Shown: positions 1-14,011 of the stretch, in pieces | Position numbering within the stretch: position 1 is the first letter of the stretch | How the letters are laid out: each line of letters opens with the position of its first letter | Assembly: GCA_018398765.1 (NCBI GenBank) | Contig: JAHBMJ010001549.1 | Span: 10,001-74,000, forward strand | DNA length: 64,000 bases | Direction of reading: 5' to 3' | From: Chromera velia | Lineage: Eukaryota > Sar > Chromeraceae | Program-made: the position numbers and the translations under genes | Notes under the pieces: model-generated | Told to the model about the DNA's origin: nothing | Databases searched by the model: none | What the model saw: only the letters and a program-made list of their open reading frames with translations

Positions 1-715
1 ACAGAAAGGGAAAGGGGGGTCGGGAGAGAAACCAGCAAGGAGACAGAGAAAGCGCAGTTGAAGGATGCGCACGCAATGTCTCTGAAACTTGCGAACTCCC
101 ACGCAAAGACGGCACCTGTATGGATCTGCAAACCTGCAGACCTCTCTCGGGGCCGAAAGATTTTTCTTTTCAGGGTCAGCCGCGGCTTGCCCCTAGAAAA
201 GAAAAGAGAAGAAAAGCGCTGGCAGGGCGCATACACGAAAAGAAAGGAACAGCAAGGCGAGAAGAAAGAAACAGGGACGGGTATGTCAATTTCTGTATCC
301 TGAGGTTCGTCCATCAAAGAATGAAGAGGTGAAGCAAAAGTTCATTAATGCAAAGATGAAGCCCGCCGATGAGTTGAGACTTCGCATCACCGAAACTATT
401 CAGCAGTCAAAATTATCCAGAAGCAGTCTGCGAAGGCAGAAGATGCAGACATGAAAGGAATGAGCTGAAGAATGTACTTTTCCTCTCCTCCCGCTTCACG
501 TGCTTACCTCTCCTTCTACTGTAACAATTCGTATATCACGCAAGGTCTGTCCCTCAATGGCGGATGCCTGCAGGAGCTTTGCGGTCTCAAATACGATCAA
601 CAGTCAATCGTGCAGCAGTACGTGCAGCGTCCCATGTTGATCGCAGGATACAAGGTGAGATGGTATTGCAGTGGTTGCAGTATCTTTTTCCGCCTGAGTT
701 TTCGTTTATTCCTCC

Positions 716-789
<74 letters not shown>

Positions 790-793
790 CGTG

Positions 794-824
<31 letters not shown>

Positions 825-861
825 TTGTATGTATGTATGTGCGCGCGTGCGCGTGTGTGCG

Positions 862-908
<47 letters not shown>

Positions 909-3644
909 ATGTATATGCGGGTATGTATGTGCGTCTGCCTTTGGATGATTCAACTTTTGTTCAAAGAGCTCTCACGAGTCTTTTTCCCTCTCCTGGCAAG
1001 AACTGTGACGGGATTCTTCGTGTGAATGTTCTTTGTTCCTTTGAGTGGCCTTCTTTTCTTTCGGTTGCGGGGAGAAGGCAAGTAGGAACTCAGGAACAAA
1101 TGACGAACGTTCTGAGTATGGAGAATCGAGATGATTGTGGGAGGACAATGATGGTGCATGATCTATTGGAAACAAACCAATTCGATTGGAAACGACTCCA
1201 TACAGCGTTGTGCAATTACAGTGACATCGGTCATGGTCATCAGAAATCAATGCATGCATGGATGCATGGGTGATCGGTGCAGTGGGACATGCGCGTTTAC
1301 GTTCTGGTCATGTCTGCCCATCCTCTGAGAGCGTACGTGTACAGAGAAGGTGAGTCAGTCTGTCGACAGCTAAACACCAGGACATCAACACAGATCGTGG
1401 CAAGTCCGCCTCCACTTCTTCCTTTCTGTTTGGTCTCGTCTCCACTAACAAAACAGCACGAGTTCACGGTGCTGGGGGAGGTTGCTGCCTAAGGATACAA
1501 GAGAAGGGTGGATAGGCACAAGTTGATCTTTTCTCTCTTCTAGTCAGTCTTTCTGTCTGCTTGCCACTTTGTCTGTCTCTCGGTGTGTGTTCTCCCTGTC
1601 TGTCTGATTCCCTGACGTAAACCTTTGCTCTACAGGTATCGTGCGTTTCGGAACTGAAAGTTATGACGAGGCTGACATCAGCCGGAAGTTTGCGCACTTG
1701 ACCAATACGTCAGTCGCGTTTAATTGCTTTGGAATAGATTTGCTGCGGGGAATGCGATTTTCTCTTCTGCATAGAGGGCGGATTTTGGCTCGTGTCTCTA
1801 TCGATTCATCTTGTTCATCTGTCCGCGAACAGGAGCGAAGAGAATAGCAACTCAATCGTCATTTGAGCAGTCTGCCTTCTCCAATGCCTTCTCCGTCATT
1901 TGAGCAGTCTGTCTGTCTTTCTGTCTGTCTGTCTGTCTGTCTGTGTCTGTCTGTCTCTCTGTCTCTCTTTCTGTCCGTCTGTCCGTCCGTCCGTCTGTCT
2001 CGCTCCAATCTCTTGTGCAGGTCAATCAACAAACACAGCCCCACCTTGGGACACCATAAGGTGCGTGAGTCACTCACCCAGTCCTTTCGTCTGAGCATTT
2101 TTCAATAACCTTCTATAAGTTGTGTTTTGTGTTCCAGCTGAATGGACAGATCGGCAGGCCGCTGGAGTGGTAGGAATTTTTGGTGGAGGCCCGCTGAAAA
2201 GACCAAAAGAGAGGAATGCACAGCGATAAAGGAAACCCTACAGTAGGCAAAAATGAAGCCGACGATGCCTCCTTTTCTGCAATCGATTAGTTTTCGATTG
2301 TTTCCTCCTCTTCGTATTGCTCCGCTCGTCTACTGTAAAAAAAAAAGTCCGTTTGCGGAGAAGATTACTCGCTGAACACGCACGCTCTTACTCAGTTCTG
2401 CAACTAATGAACATGGCCGTGTGTGCGGCCGAAAAGCGCTGGAAAGGCTCCTTCCCTAAAAGAAACCAATTTGGAAATAATTGCGCCTCCCCTCTCACGT
2501 CTGCCTGCCTGCTTCATTCCTATTCTCTCTGCAGAATGGAATTGGGCCAGGCTGCAAGTGGACTTTTTCCTCCCTAAGGGATTTCTTTCTGGTCTGCCTG
2601 TCCATGTGTCGGTCCGACTCTGCAGCAAATTCATTTGCATGCACGCATAACCACCCTTGTGGACTGCAATATATCTTCCCAGATGAGTCGGATGGAAATG
2701 TACACACGGGGGGGGAGAGAGAGAATGATGCCGAACGAAGACACATCAACAAACCAGCAGGCAGACAAACGAGACGCAAAGATACAATGCAAACAGGCGC
2801 GGACCCGGAAACAAATGCGAAAGGCGGCAGGCACTCTCATACAGAAGCGAACATTCGACCGATACACATTCACGCACACTTCTTCTCTTCTTCTTCTCCT
2901 CCTGTGACGAGGATTACCTTGCGGGAGCACTTTCCAAAATCGCAAGTCCGGCCGGAGGTTCCGAACATTTTTGCATAGCAATGAAAGAAAAGGCCCAGCT
3001 TATCTCCCTGCCCAACATCATTGTTCCCTCTGCTCTCCTCAGCGTCAACGTATAGACGACAAACTTCTCTGGCCCCGCCTGGTAACGATGATCAACCTGA
3101 CATTGCTCAACCTTCCCGCTACAGTTCCCAAGTCAGTCTCATCTCTTTCTTTCTTTTCTTTCTTTCTTTCTTTCTTTCTTGTGCTGCAAATGGCTGGCTC
3201 TCTGCCCGTCTCTCGGTGTCTGCCTTGTCTACCCTCTGATCGATGCACCCTCTTTCTTCCTCCCTCTCTGTCTGCTGTCTGCTTGCTGAACGCCCTGTGT
3301 GCATGTCTCACGTTTTGCCAAATCTTTTGTTCGTCAATCTGTCTGTCTGTCTATGTGTGACCTTTTGGTCGGCTGGAAATGAGAAGTGGTAATGGTAGCT
3401 CAGACGTTTGGCGAACATTCGTTCGGTCAGATTGGTGCAACATCCATCCATCCTTCTGTATCGGCCGATGGGTCTTGTTGATCGGACGTGAAGCAAGCGG
3501 CTGAATTTCCTGTTGTGATTCAAATAGAAATATTCCTTTCTTCCATGCTGTTCACACACACTTTTCCTGAATTGTTTTTCCTAGTCCGTTGCGGCCTTGC
3601 ACTTCCCTGGTTGCCTCTATTGTCCTCCATCAACATGCGCATGC

Positions 3645-3706
<62 letters not shown>

Positions 3707-4019
3707 GGTGTAAGCATGTACATGCATCTGTCTGTCTGTCTGCCTGTTTTTTTTTTTCTGTGCATGGATCTCCTTCCCGATTCGCTCAGCCGTCCTTCAT
3801 TCCTGTGTGGCATGCTTGGCCTGCAGAAGCTCCAACTGCTTTGAACTTTTTGGTTTTGACTTCCTTGTGGACACCCACATGAGACCATGGCTTCTTGAGG
3901 TAGGTCACGCGCGTGGGGTGTGGCCTTTTTTCATCCAGCTCTCCTGCGCATCTCTGAGGCGTGCCTTTGGCCCGCATGTATGTGTGACTAATGGGTGGGC
4001 AATAGTGTGGCTGAGAAAA

Positions 4020-4054
<35 letters not shown>

Positions 4055-6450
4055 ATGTAGGGCACCTTCCGCACATTTTTTTCCTCTGTTGAGAATTGGA
4101 CGAAAACGAGAACGATGAAATCGCAATTTCCTTTTTTGTTTCCGGTATCTGTGCTCGGTGAAGCAAATTTTGTCGCGTGGTACTGTCGTTGAGTGAGTGA
4201 GGCTTGGAGGAGAGTGTTGCCAGTTCAGGGGCGACCTAAAACAGAAAAGGGCTGCATGTTTTTCTGTGTGTGGTTTTCTGTCCGAAATTTGGCTTTTCCC
4301 CCTCGTTGTACATACGGGTTCCTATTCAGTTTCCATGTGCGCTTCCGATTCGGAATTGCAGGTCAACTGTTCCCCTGCTCTGTCAGTGAGCTGCTCTGTG
4401 GATGTGGACGTGAAAGCGAATCTTTTGCTTGACACAATCGACATCGTGAAGAGAACTATGGTGGGTCTGAGGCTGCGGGGGTGGGGGAGAGATGGGGAGA
4501 AGTGGGGGATTTAAATGGCGATTCTGATGCATGTATTGCGGGGAGAGAAGTCATTTGTCTCGAGCTTTGGCATTGTATGCGGTCTCTTTTGAGATCTGTC
4601 GGATGGATACTCTCGGTAGTGGGAAAGCTGAGGAGCGGACTGATATATTCGATCACTTCAGACGATTCCGGTATGTGCAACCACTCCTGACACCTCGTGA
4701 GTCATGTGCTTAGGATATATTTCTCGAACGAATGAATGGTGGGTGCAGGAGATAGAGGCGAGACACGCAGCCAACAAGGCAGCTTCGGCAATGGGCCAGC
4801 AAGGAGGCCTTGGAAGCTTTGCGCGTTCTCATCGAACCTCTCCTCCGGGTGCGTCTCTGCACACGTCTCTCCGGGCTGCACGAGACAGAGAGAGGGAGAG
4901 GGAGAGAGCGGAGAGAGGCGACATGTCACCATCCCGTCAGCCCCTGCAAAGGGACCGTGAAAGAGAAATCAGCGACAGACTCAGACAAAGACAACGGGAG
5001 AGGGACAGGGAAAGGACTGCAGGGGGTGATGCAAATCCCTTCTCGATGTCCCCTCAAAGGCGAAAAGAAAAAGCGGAACATACAAATTTTGATACTGGAC
5101 ACGACGGAACCTCAGTGCATGCCCCCCCTTCTTCCCCTGTATCCCGTCACTTCAAGATGGAAACTTCACCAAAACGCTCACCACCAGCAGCGCAGTCCAA
5201 GGACATAGGACGGGACACAGAGGGGGCGAGGAGGAGCGACCAGACAGATCTCTTCAGTGCGCGTTCAACTCACGTCAAGTCCAAAAAATCAGCAGAAGGC
5301 ATCCAGCAGAGATCCGCCCCTCAGGGTGCCACACAGTCCTCCTCCCAGTCTCAGTCTCCTCCCCCCCAGAGAACTACAAGGGCAGGCTTTGGAACTGTAG
5401 CCACAGCCACAGCCGCATCTTTGAGATTCCAGGCGTCTCCTTACTTGACGCCGTCCTTCGGGACTCAGGGGGTCAGTCAGTCGATCAGTGGAAGGCAATC
5501 AAAAACAAGGGAGGGAGACTCTAGGGAGGCAGGAAGTAAAAAACCAACCAAGCAATCAAGCCCTTGAATTTCGCACATCTTTATCTTGCTTTTCGGCTCA
5601 GACCCAGACAGACTTTCAAATGATTGCGTATTGGTGCGAGCAGCTTTCTACATTGAAGCAGACAGGAACCAACTTGTTACCTAGGAGGGTAAAGTTTTCT
5701 TCTTCTAAGAAAGAGCGTAAGGACAGGTCAATTTTTGTCAAACAGGTTCGACAGTTTTCGCCCCCAATGCATATTTTTGCTGTATCTATGTCGTGAGGAC
5801 ACGTGAAAAGGACTTTGTGGCGGCTCCCTGACTTTCGCTTCTGTTCTGTGCAGAGAAAGCAGCAACACCGCCAAGCTGCGTGGGCCCTCTTGCAAAAGCG
5901 CAACAGACAAGAGGGACGTCAGCAGCCGGCTGCCTCGGGACCGTCTTTGCTTAGCTCAGCCAGACATGCCCTGGCCTCACAAAGTGACCCTATGGACGTC
6001 GCCGCAGAGGGAGGCCAAGAGGGAAGAGGGAGAGCATTCATGTCCGACGGCGGAACGGGGGGCATCACCTGGGAGGGGGTCAGGGAGACGGCTGAGGGGG
6101 AGTACTCAGGACAGATTGATGGGGACGATCAAATCAACAATAACGAGACCAACAATGAGAAAGCCTGGAACCATGTAGAATATTCAGAGAGATCTGATCG
6201 ACATCAGTCTGGTGAGGGCAGTGAGAGGGAGTCAGACTCGGAAGGCGAGGAGGAAGAAGACGATGAAGAGGACCTCGAAGGGGAAGGGGAAGGGGAAGAG
6301 CGCGAGGATGAAGAGGTAGACTCCTCAAGTCTGCAGTGGTCAGTAGAGGTATCTGGATGATCCCCCTGGAGGTACAGATTTAAAAAAAATTAGATGCAGT
6401 AAGGAGGCCTCCTCTCTCTCTTCCTCTATGTGTGTGTGTGTGTGTGTGTG

Positions 6451-6501
<51 letters not shown>

Positions 6502-6516
6502 GTCTGTGTGTGTGTG

Positions 6517-6557
<41 letters not shown>

Positions 6558-6565
6558 ATCTCTCG

Positions 6566-6600
<35 letters not shown>

Positions 6601-9600
6601 TGTGCGTATGTGTGTGTCTGTGTGTGTGTGTGTGTGTGTCTGTGTGTGCGTGTGTGTGTGTGTGTGTGTGCGTGTGTTTGTGTGTGTGTGCTGACCCGGG
6701 GGTGCGTCCTTTCTTCGCCAAAATGACAGTCTCTCTTGCGCTTCTCCAGCATGTCGCTCATGGAGATTTCCCGTACGTTTAGCGAGTGACGTCCTTTCAC
6801 CTTTTTTCATTGCTGATCCTTGTTGTTTTCTTGTGTTCCTGCTACTGTGAATCTCCAAGAATTGACCGACTGAAGTTCGATCTCCCTTTTTTTGTCGTTT
6901 ATCCCCACGGCAAGCTTTGATTGACAAAGACAGAGGTGGCGTGATGGATGTGGTCCACCTCTCTCACTTGATCTCTTTGGCGAAGCAGGGTCGCTCGTTC
7001 TACATGCAATGCCGTGCCCGCATTTACCGATGTTGCCCACATGGTTGCATCAAATGATCTTGCAGGTCGGCCCCCCTGGCTTTGACGGACACAGAGCTCA
7101 TGAGTGCTTTCACTGCTGGGGCTGCGAGGAGAGGGAGATCAGGGACCTCTTCAGCTTCAGCTTCAGGGAGGCATCACGACAGAGACGCTCGCGGGCATCC
7201 ACAGTCCTCGAGAGGGCTTTCCTCAAGAGGGAGGGGGGGGGAGGGGGGTGGACGGGGCGGCGACTCCAGATGCCCTTCCAGGGCAGGGGCGCGGTCTTCC
7301 ATGTCTCTTCGAAGAAGTCAAAGCGGGTGGGTGGGTGGGACAGGTGGCCAGATGGTGACAGACAGAACTTCCCCGTGAATTGGAAGAATTGTCCATAGAG
7401 ATTTGAAGCGATTTCATAGAAGAAATAGCCATGCAATAATGTAATTCCAAATGAACAGCAAAAGTCTAGTGAAACACATGCTTCAATGGGATGATGAAAT
7501 TGGAAACTCGGTTCATACATTTAAAAAACGTATGCAGAAGTCGAAGCGGGAAGTCACTTCACAAAGAAAAGGGCAAAAGCTCAGGAAGACCAGATACTCC
7601 AGCAGGGTGGGTCTCTCTCGGTATTTCTCTTGGTTTTTTTTGTTTGTCGTCATGTTTCTCTGACCTTTTGGGCTCTTGTGGGCCTCCGTCTGCCCGCGTG
7701 CTTCAAACCATTTGCTGGGATGCTTTGTGCTTGCAACCCAATCCTCCTCTGTTCTTTTTGTCGGATAATTGATAGCTGTGAGCGATTTGATTCCATTGAC
7801 ATTTGTTTGTGATTCCACGATAGTTGCCGGTTCCTCATATGCAATTGAGAAAAGGAGACAGGCGCGCATGTCCAAACCGAAATTCGAGGTTTTCGTCCCT
7901 GTTTAATTTCTTTGTAGCTTCGTGTGCTGAGGGGAGATGCAAAAGGTTCATTCATTGAGAAGAAAGAGTGCTTCGAGAATCCGGGGCAACGATGGATCGA
8001 TCCTGTGCCTCTTTGTATGCTTGCAGTGGAGGTGTTGGAGGAGTGAAGAAGAAGAAGAGTCTTCGCCGACTGAGACAGAAGGAGAGGGAGAAGGAGCTGG
8101 AAAGAGAACGTGAAAAGGCCAAAAATTCGGCGGACGTGATCCGATTGCAGGTCATTGGGGAAAACATCATTCATCACTTTCGTCTTCTCTTCCCTCCTTT
8201 GCAAAAGAAAGGGGGGACGCAGATGAGATGCACGCGATCACGATCGTGGATGTGGGTGTCTCCGGTTTTTTTTTTTAAGAAACTTGTTCGCGGTTTCTTC
8301 TTTGAGCTCCGTCCTCTTTTTGTATTGCCAAAACGCACTGCACCCTTCCATCCATACGCAAACTCCTGACATCAATACACCTGTCCCTTTTTGTCTTCTG
8401 TGACAAAGAGCTGTGCACAGAAGCGTCCTGCTTGCTAATCATATTCGATCGGTGCAGGTCGAGACGAAAGGTTTCAAAGCAGCAGTAGAGGCGCTGAAAA
8501 AACAGGTCGGCACGCATTGAATTAATGTCCGAAGCAAATAAACCTCACACCCGCAGACATGGCTTCAAAAGTCAGTCAGAGGAATTCAGATACACGGACG
8601 CCATCGTCATCCTCTTTCTGTCCACCTTTACGCGATCGTTTTTGACATTTGAACGGAGGATTCACATGTGTGTGTATGAAGACTTGAGGGGTAGGAGGGA
8701 GCGTTTCTAATGTCAAGAGCGTATTTTGCTGTCTTAAGCATGTGTACGACATACTTAATTGTCTCTTTTCTTGCTTTGTTTGTCTGTGCAGACTCAATAC
8801 GGAGGGGGGTTGTCTGACGGTGAGGAGGCAGCGGAGGACTCGGGGGAATGGACTGAGGGGGTCTCCGGGAGCGGGGGTTTCCTCTCAGAGTTGCAGAAGC
8901 TTCGTGCCTCCATGCCACCTGAGAGACGGCCCCACAGAGGAATAGAGGGAGTGGGCCTCTCCGACGTGTGTGCGATTGGCCAATTTGATGTGGTCTTCCC
9001 TTTCTCAGAGGTCAATCAGTCAGTCAGCAGGGAAGGGAGAATTAAGAGGGGGGGCGCGGGGGGCAGTCGTGAGACGGCAGGAGGCAATTAATCTGCACTC
9101 ACTTGTTTTTGCCCTCCCAAATTTTCTTTGTCAAACTTTCTTGCCATGTAAGAAAACTAGAAGTGAATCAAATGATCTCCGATGAAAAGGGAAGACCATC
9201 TTTCTGTGGTTGTTTCCAATTCTCTAGTATGTTTTGGCATTTCTCGTTACTTCTGATATTTTCCTCGTCTATCCCTAAGTTGATGATTCTGAAAGACCCG
9301 AGGGAAACTCTCCTTCTCGCTAATTCTCTTTCTTTGTGTCTGTTCGTGTCTCTCTTTCTCTCTGGCCTCATGCAGTCGAGTGAGGCCCTCTCCATTTTGA
9401 TGAGCAGATTCATGGAGGCAGGAAAGGGTGTGGATGCACAGGATTGCGCTCGTGCTATAGTGCAGGAGGTCTGTCAGTCAGCAGTTGGGAAGCGGACATC
9501 ATTCTTTTTTTTTTCTGACGCCTTGCTTTTCCCCCGCCTTCCTTCACGGCTTATGTCTTCCCTCCCAAACAATTGTCTCAAGGCGACTCGGGCGACTATC

Positions 9601-12600
9601 TCCCAAGGAAACATCATCTTCAGCAAATAGTCACAATGCTCTCTGAATACACAGCCAGCCAAAAACAGCCACTGACGGATTTTTCCGCCTGTCAAATGAC
9701 ATCAAAGCATGATGCCAGAAGTCACTTTCTCGTAATGACTATGCCTAAGCTGCATTTGCATGCAATGCAAGGAACTTAGACGTTGCCCTAACTAACTCTT
9801 CTCCCTCCCTCCCCCCACGCATGCATGCAGCTGCGGTGCATCGACCAGCACATCAAGAGACTGGCAGCTGTCGTCTCGAGGGGGGAGGGATTCGCCCCGT
9901 TCGATCCAGCAGTACACACCCTGCACGCAGGGGGGACATCCCTTGTCTGCAAAGCCCCGCCCGGAGCTCAGGGAAGGAACCGGAGAGGACAGGCTCTCCC
10001 TCTCCCCCCCTTCTGCGGGCCCCACTGCCCTCAGTTGCCCGTTCTTGCCTCTCAAACTCTTTTTGACACATCTTTCTGGCAGTCCGTCTGCGTGTGCATT
10101 GCAAAAAACACAGCTTGGCAAGGGGTGAATCGCTGTACCGAGAGCGGAGACTGGGGTCGCCTGGGCATGGGAGAGAGCGCAGACAAAGACAGAGACGGCC
10201 ACTCACCCTCACGACACCGCCCTCTCCTTCCGTCTCCCTCTCCTGCCAAACCCCCCTCTTTCCTCTACGCAAACGCGGCGTCCTGTCTGAATCCTGCTGG
10301 CGGACCTCACCAACACCAGAACCAGGACACCCACCCCCCCTCTTCCTTCCTAGGTCTCTTGCAGAGCATCACCAACAGGGCATCTGCGGCATCCATCGCA
10401 GTGCCCGAACCACTCAGTGCCGCCGTCTCCATGTCGACCACAGGCACCCAGGGCCCCGGCACAGGCACAGGATCTTCTGTCGTTGCCGGGTCCTTCGGGG
10501 CCCTCCAGGTCCCCGCATCATCATCTGCTCGAGATCGTGAGACGCCACCGCAGTCTGCCGAGACATCGTGGCGCTTGGCGGAGTGGACTGCCAGACAACA
10601 GGAGAAGTTAGCCGCAACGACAGCGGAGAAAGAGAAAGAGAACGAGAGACCAGCTCCCTGGAGCCTTGCAGCAGCGGCAGAGGGGGACAATGCTTCTCCC
10701 TCTTCATCTTCAGGTCCCCCAACCACCTCAAATAGAGACACACATTCTAACGCTGCAGTGCATGAAGGGTCGCTGTCAGTGCCGTTGTTCGAGTCTCTAG
10801 GCAAGGCAGGTGCTGCAGGGAAGGAGGCAGGGAATTTCGTTTCCTTTGCTTTCAACCCAGGGCAAGACACTTTTCCCTCTAGCCCCAAATGCAATTCAGA
10901 TTCCCATTCAAGACCTCTGCACCTGAAAGGAACGGAGAGAGAAGCTCAGAGAACACGGGAGGAGGAAACAGAAGAGACCGACGTGCCGATTCCGCTTGAA
11001 AACAAAACGACGGAAACTGTTGCAAGGTCACGGGTGCACCTCACCCCCCCTCACTGTTCGAGGACTCAGAGCAACGAGGGGTCAACAACCGTGCCTGCCT
11101 CTAACAGACGAGCGGAAACAGAAGCAACTGCCGAGACAGATGACATTCCGACCCCCACAAACTCATTCACTAGGGGAACTTCCGAGAAAGAAAAGACCGT
11201 CAACACAAATCAATCGGTCGGCCTTCGAACGAACGTTCGCCTTCCTGCCGCTTCTGCCACAGCAGCTGCGAGGGACCTGCGAGCGAGGCGCGTATCATCT
11301 GATCGGCTGCTGGGCTTGAAAGGTGGGCCGTGCAGCGGGTGGAAAAGAATTCGAATGCGTGGCAAAGATACATCATGAGCAGGCTTTTCAAATTTTGTGG
11401 TTTGTGGTACTAAAGGCCCTGACGGCTTGTGAAGTTTCTTTTCACAAATGAAGGATGAAACACAGAGTCGCACTCCGCATGTACTCAGACAGCCCGAACA
11501 CTTTTCAAGAGCCCACTTGCATATATGAATCAGGCACGTGTGAACGATCAGCATGAAGGGAAAGGGGGGGGAGAGGGAGAGGGAGAGACAGGGACGTGGT
11601 TCGAAAAAGAGGCTCAAACACATCTATTTGCCAGAGCTGTGAGTGCACGTGTAAGCGTGTGACAGTATGCACATCCATCTATGAGTCTGTATGCAGATTC
11701 GGGAGGAAATCGCCCGCCGCAGGAGCCCTCTCCTTTGGCCAAACGCGGAGACGAGGGAGGGAGCAGACAATCATCTGACAACCAGGGGAGGGACATCTTC
11801 CACAAATCTGCTGAGGGGAACATCACAACCACAGTCTCCCAATCCAAAAACAGACATTCCAATGCACCAGTTGGGGCTGCTCTGCAGGCAACCTTGGACC
11901 AAAAGGACACAAAGGCCAATGGAGGCAGGCAGCAGGCCTCCACCGCAGTACCCCCTCCACCTCCCTCGGAATCTTTGCATTCCGCTGGACCAGGGGCCCA
12001 TGGGAGGGCCCCGGCATTCCGTTCCTCCCGATTGTCACACCCGCCTTCTGCCCCCTCTCTCCAGGCATGGGAGCTTCAAAATGTCTGCACCCGACTGGGC
12101 TTCGATGTCTCCGAAGTACAGGTGGGTGGGGGAGTGCCCTGAGGAAGCTTCAGACGGTCGGATGTATCTTCTTCTCTTCATTTGCCTCCTGCCCCTTGCT
12201 GTGAGCGTGAATTGGTTGAGTTTAGTCAAAACGTCGTCGCTTGTGCTGTTTTCTGGTATTATTTCTTCCTTGTGGGCTGCCGCACGTGGGATTCATGGGC
12301 CAAACTTGAGTTCGATTTTCCTCCTTATTCTTCCACGCATCCATCGCGATGCAAAAATACTCATCCTCTGTACAAAATCCACTTTGACATATGGACCATC
12401 AACATAAGGTGACATTTATGATGCTATCAAATGTGAGATTTCTTTTCTTCCGTCCTTCCCTTCTTCCCTCCGTCCGTCCTTCCTTCCTTCCTTCCTTCCA
12501 TTAATTCAGAACCACTGACTGACTGTCTCTTTCTGTTGTATTCTATATCCCGCCTGCCTTATCCAATGTGCTGTGCCCCCCCTCTCCTCTGTGTGTGCGC

Positions 12601-13579
12601 CCTGCAGGAACTGATGAGGATCAATGCCGCCGCCGCCGCAGCCGCAGCCTCAGCCACCACCGCTCAGCCGAACAGCAGCAGTAGCAGCTACATTGCTGCA
12701 CCTGGCGCAAGTCCATCAGACGGCGTCAACGCTACAGGGGCCCGTGCAAGCGGACGCGGCGAGATGGGCAATCACGTGGTCGGTGCAGGGGAGAAGAATG
12801 ACGATGAAGATGATGACGAAGACGATGAAGAGGAGAGACGGGAGAGTGATCGCGTCGCTGCCGCCTGTGAGAGGTATTCCCGTCTGTACCTTCCTGTGTC
12901 ATCGTCCCTCTCTGCACCCTCAACCACCACTGCAGCAGCCACAGCCTCGAAGAGACTTTTCAGAGGACGGCATTCCGTCGAGCATGGAAAGGAGAGGGGG
13001 GAGTTTGTAGGGCCCTCAACGCCCCAAGGACCCCGGCAGATTCCCCTCCCTTGGGGACGCTCTGCCCGAGAGTCCGACCATTTACCCCCTTCTTACGGTT
13101 TCTACCACCCTCAGCAGCTCCGATCCAAGATGGACTCATCTCACCACCCCGGGGGCATGCCCCTGCAGCCAGTAGAGGGGCCCGGTCAAGGTGAGAATCG
13201 GATGAGAAAATCCCGCACAGGAACGGGACAACTTTCTGTGTCACAGGGGCAGAGCATGCCTCCGACTCCGTCAGGTGGAAGCGGAAAGGGAAGATTGACC
13301 CCCAGAGGGCACGTTGCACAGATTCCAAAGGAAACTGCGGCTGCGTATGGAGCGCCTGGATTTGGGTCAGTGACGGGTCAGGGAGCAAGGGCAAGACCCA
13401 AAGCGGTTAGAGAGTGGCAGAGTGGCTCTGGGGAAAGGGGAGGGGAAAAGGGGACGTTGAATCAACAGAAGCAGCAGCAGCAGCAGAGAGAAGGTGTGCA
13501 AAGAGTACCAAGGGTGACTCCGGACATTCGGTTGGCGAGGGTTCAGGAACTGCCGCCGTCTGCCGTCAGGGGACAGTGA
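1..13579 (+). CDS. Tubulin tyrosine ligase-like protein (TTLL2-like polyglutamylase), 5' partial, about 21 exons
   Basis: This is an ATP-grasp enzyme of the TTLL family, which adds glutamates to tubulin tails on cilia and microtubules. Exons by phase: up to 174, 574-654, 1283-1349, 1636-1708, 2021-2060, 2535-2591, 3043-3131, 3827-3899, 4362-4460, 4749-5471, 5602-5688, 5854-6338, 7066-7343, 7538-7616, 8027-8150, 8458-8505, 8792-9010, 9376-9468, 9831-11322, 11697-12121, 12608-13579. In order they show the family motifs [76 protein letters not shown] and PWLLEVNCSPAL; the metal-binding E and N of LLEVN are present. The match to the SPAL form suggests the TTLL2 branch. From 4749 the protein becomes a long Ser/Pro/Glu-rich tail with an acidic block (6220-6320), an [12 protein letters not shown] coil (8040-8110) and poly-Ala (12620). 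The 5' end lies outside the window. The exons at 7066-7343 and 7538-7616 and the donor at 6338 are the least certain. Confidence 0.85.
720..935 (+). repeat. Intronic (CT)n-(GT)n-(GTAT)n microsatellite
   Basis: A CT run passes into a long GT run and then GTAT units, inside the TTLL intron between exons 574-654 and 1283-1349. Apparent Cys/Val-rich or Thr/His-rich frames here are artefacts of the repeat. Confidence 0.95.
1907..2003 (+). repeat. Intronic (CTGT)n microsatellite
   Basis: CTGT units with some variants (CCGT) fill the last part of the intron just upstream of the TTLL exon 2021-2060 and may act as its pyrimidine-rich tract. Confidence 0.9.
3647..3703 (+). repeat. Intronic (CA)n-(GA)n microsatellite
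   Basis: A CA run followed by a GA run in the TTLL intron before exon 3827-3899. Another GA run lies at 4021-4053 in the next intron. Confidence 0.9.
6426..6690 (+). repeat. Compound microsatellite (GT)n/(CTGT)n/(CT)n
   Basis: About 265 bp of alternating GT, CTGT and CT blocks just after the acidic exon of the TTLL gene. All three frames are open on both strands only because of the repeat; no gene is called here. Confidence 0.95.
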
Positions 13580-13896
13580 AAAACATTTGTATTCACCCAT
13601 ACATACATGCAAAGTTTCAATTACCATCCGTCACGGACCCATGGTATGCCTTCCCATCGCAATGAAAAGGTGAACTCCAACAATTCACTTTATGAACGAA
13701 AAATGCAGGGGGCGGTTCTGAACTACGCAACCACCAATCAAATATTGATCTGGTGTTTTTAGTTGTTTTGGTCACTGTCGTTGACTGTTACACACCGCCG
13801 TGATGGTTGACAATCCTTGTGACAAATATTTTTTTGTATAATATTACATGCTGATGGTGATGCTGACTAGGTTGCTAATAGACTGTAAACGTGGTT

Positions 13897-13993
13897 CACA
13901 TCGCGGCAAAGTTGGGGAGAGCGGCGCCGACATGCGTGCGGCGCGAAAAAGTGGGCCGCGGGCTGCTGGCCTCAGTGTGCCGGACCTTTTCTG
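13897..13993. repeat. Left copy of inverted GC-rich repeat flanking the 14272-15597 gene
   Basis: The block starts CACATCGCGGCAAAGT and ends GCCGGACCTTTTCTG. The reverse complement of 15901-15985 starts and ends with the same words and matches in between with small gaps, so the two copies face each other around one gene. Confidence 0.75.
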
Positions 13994-14011
13994 AAGCCAG
14001 CAGCCCGCGGC
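13955..14011. repeat. 16-bp perfect hairpin
   Basis: GCCGCGGGCTGCTGGC at 13955-13970 is exactly the reverse complement of 13996-14011, with a 25-nt loop. It overlaps the end of the left inverted repeat and lies about 260 bp upstream of the next start codon. Confidence 0.85.

Noticed and set aside
2138-2169. Possible TTLL exon ([10 protein letters not shown])
   Set aside because: Including it breaks phase with the exon at 2535. Joining 2060 directly to 2535 keeps phase and gives the expected family sequence.
6428-6726. Long Cys/Val-Ser/Leu or Thr/His-rich open frames on both strands
   Set aside because: They are translations of GT, CT and CTGT microsatellites. The same artefact recurs at 720-935, 22484-22739, 53462-53781, 54515-54682 and 55617-55735.
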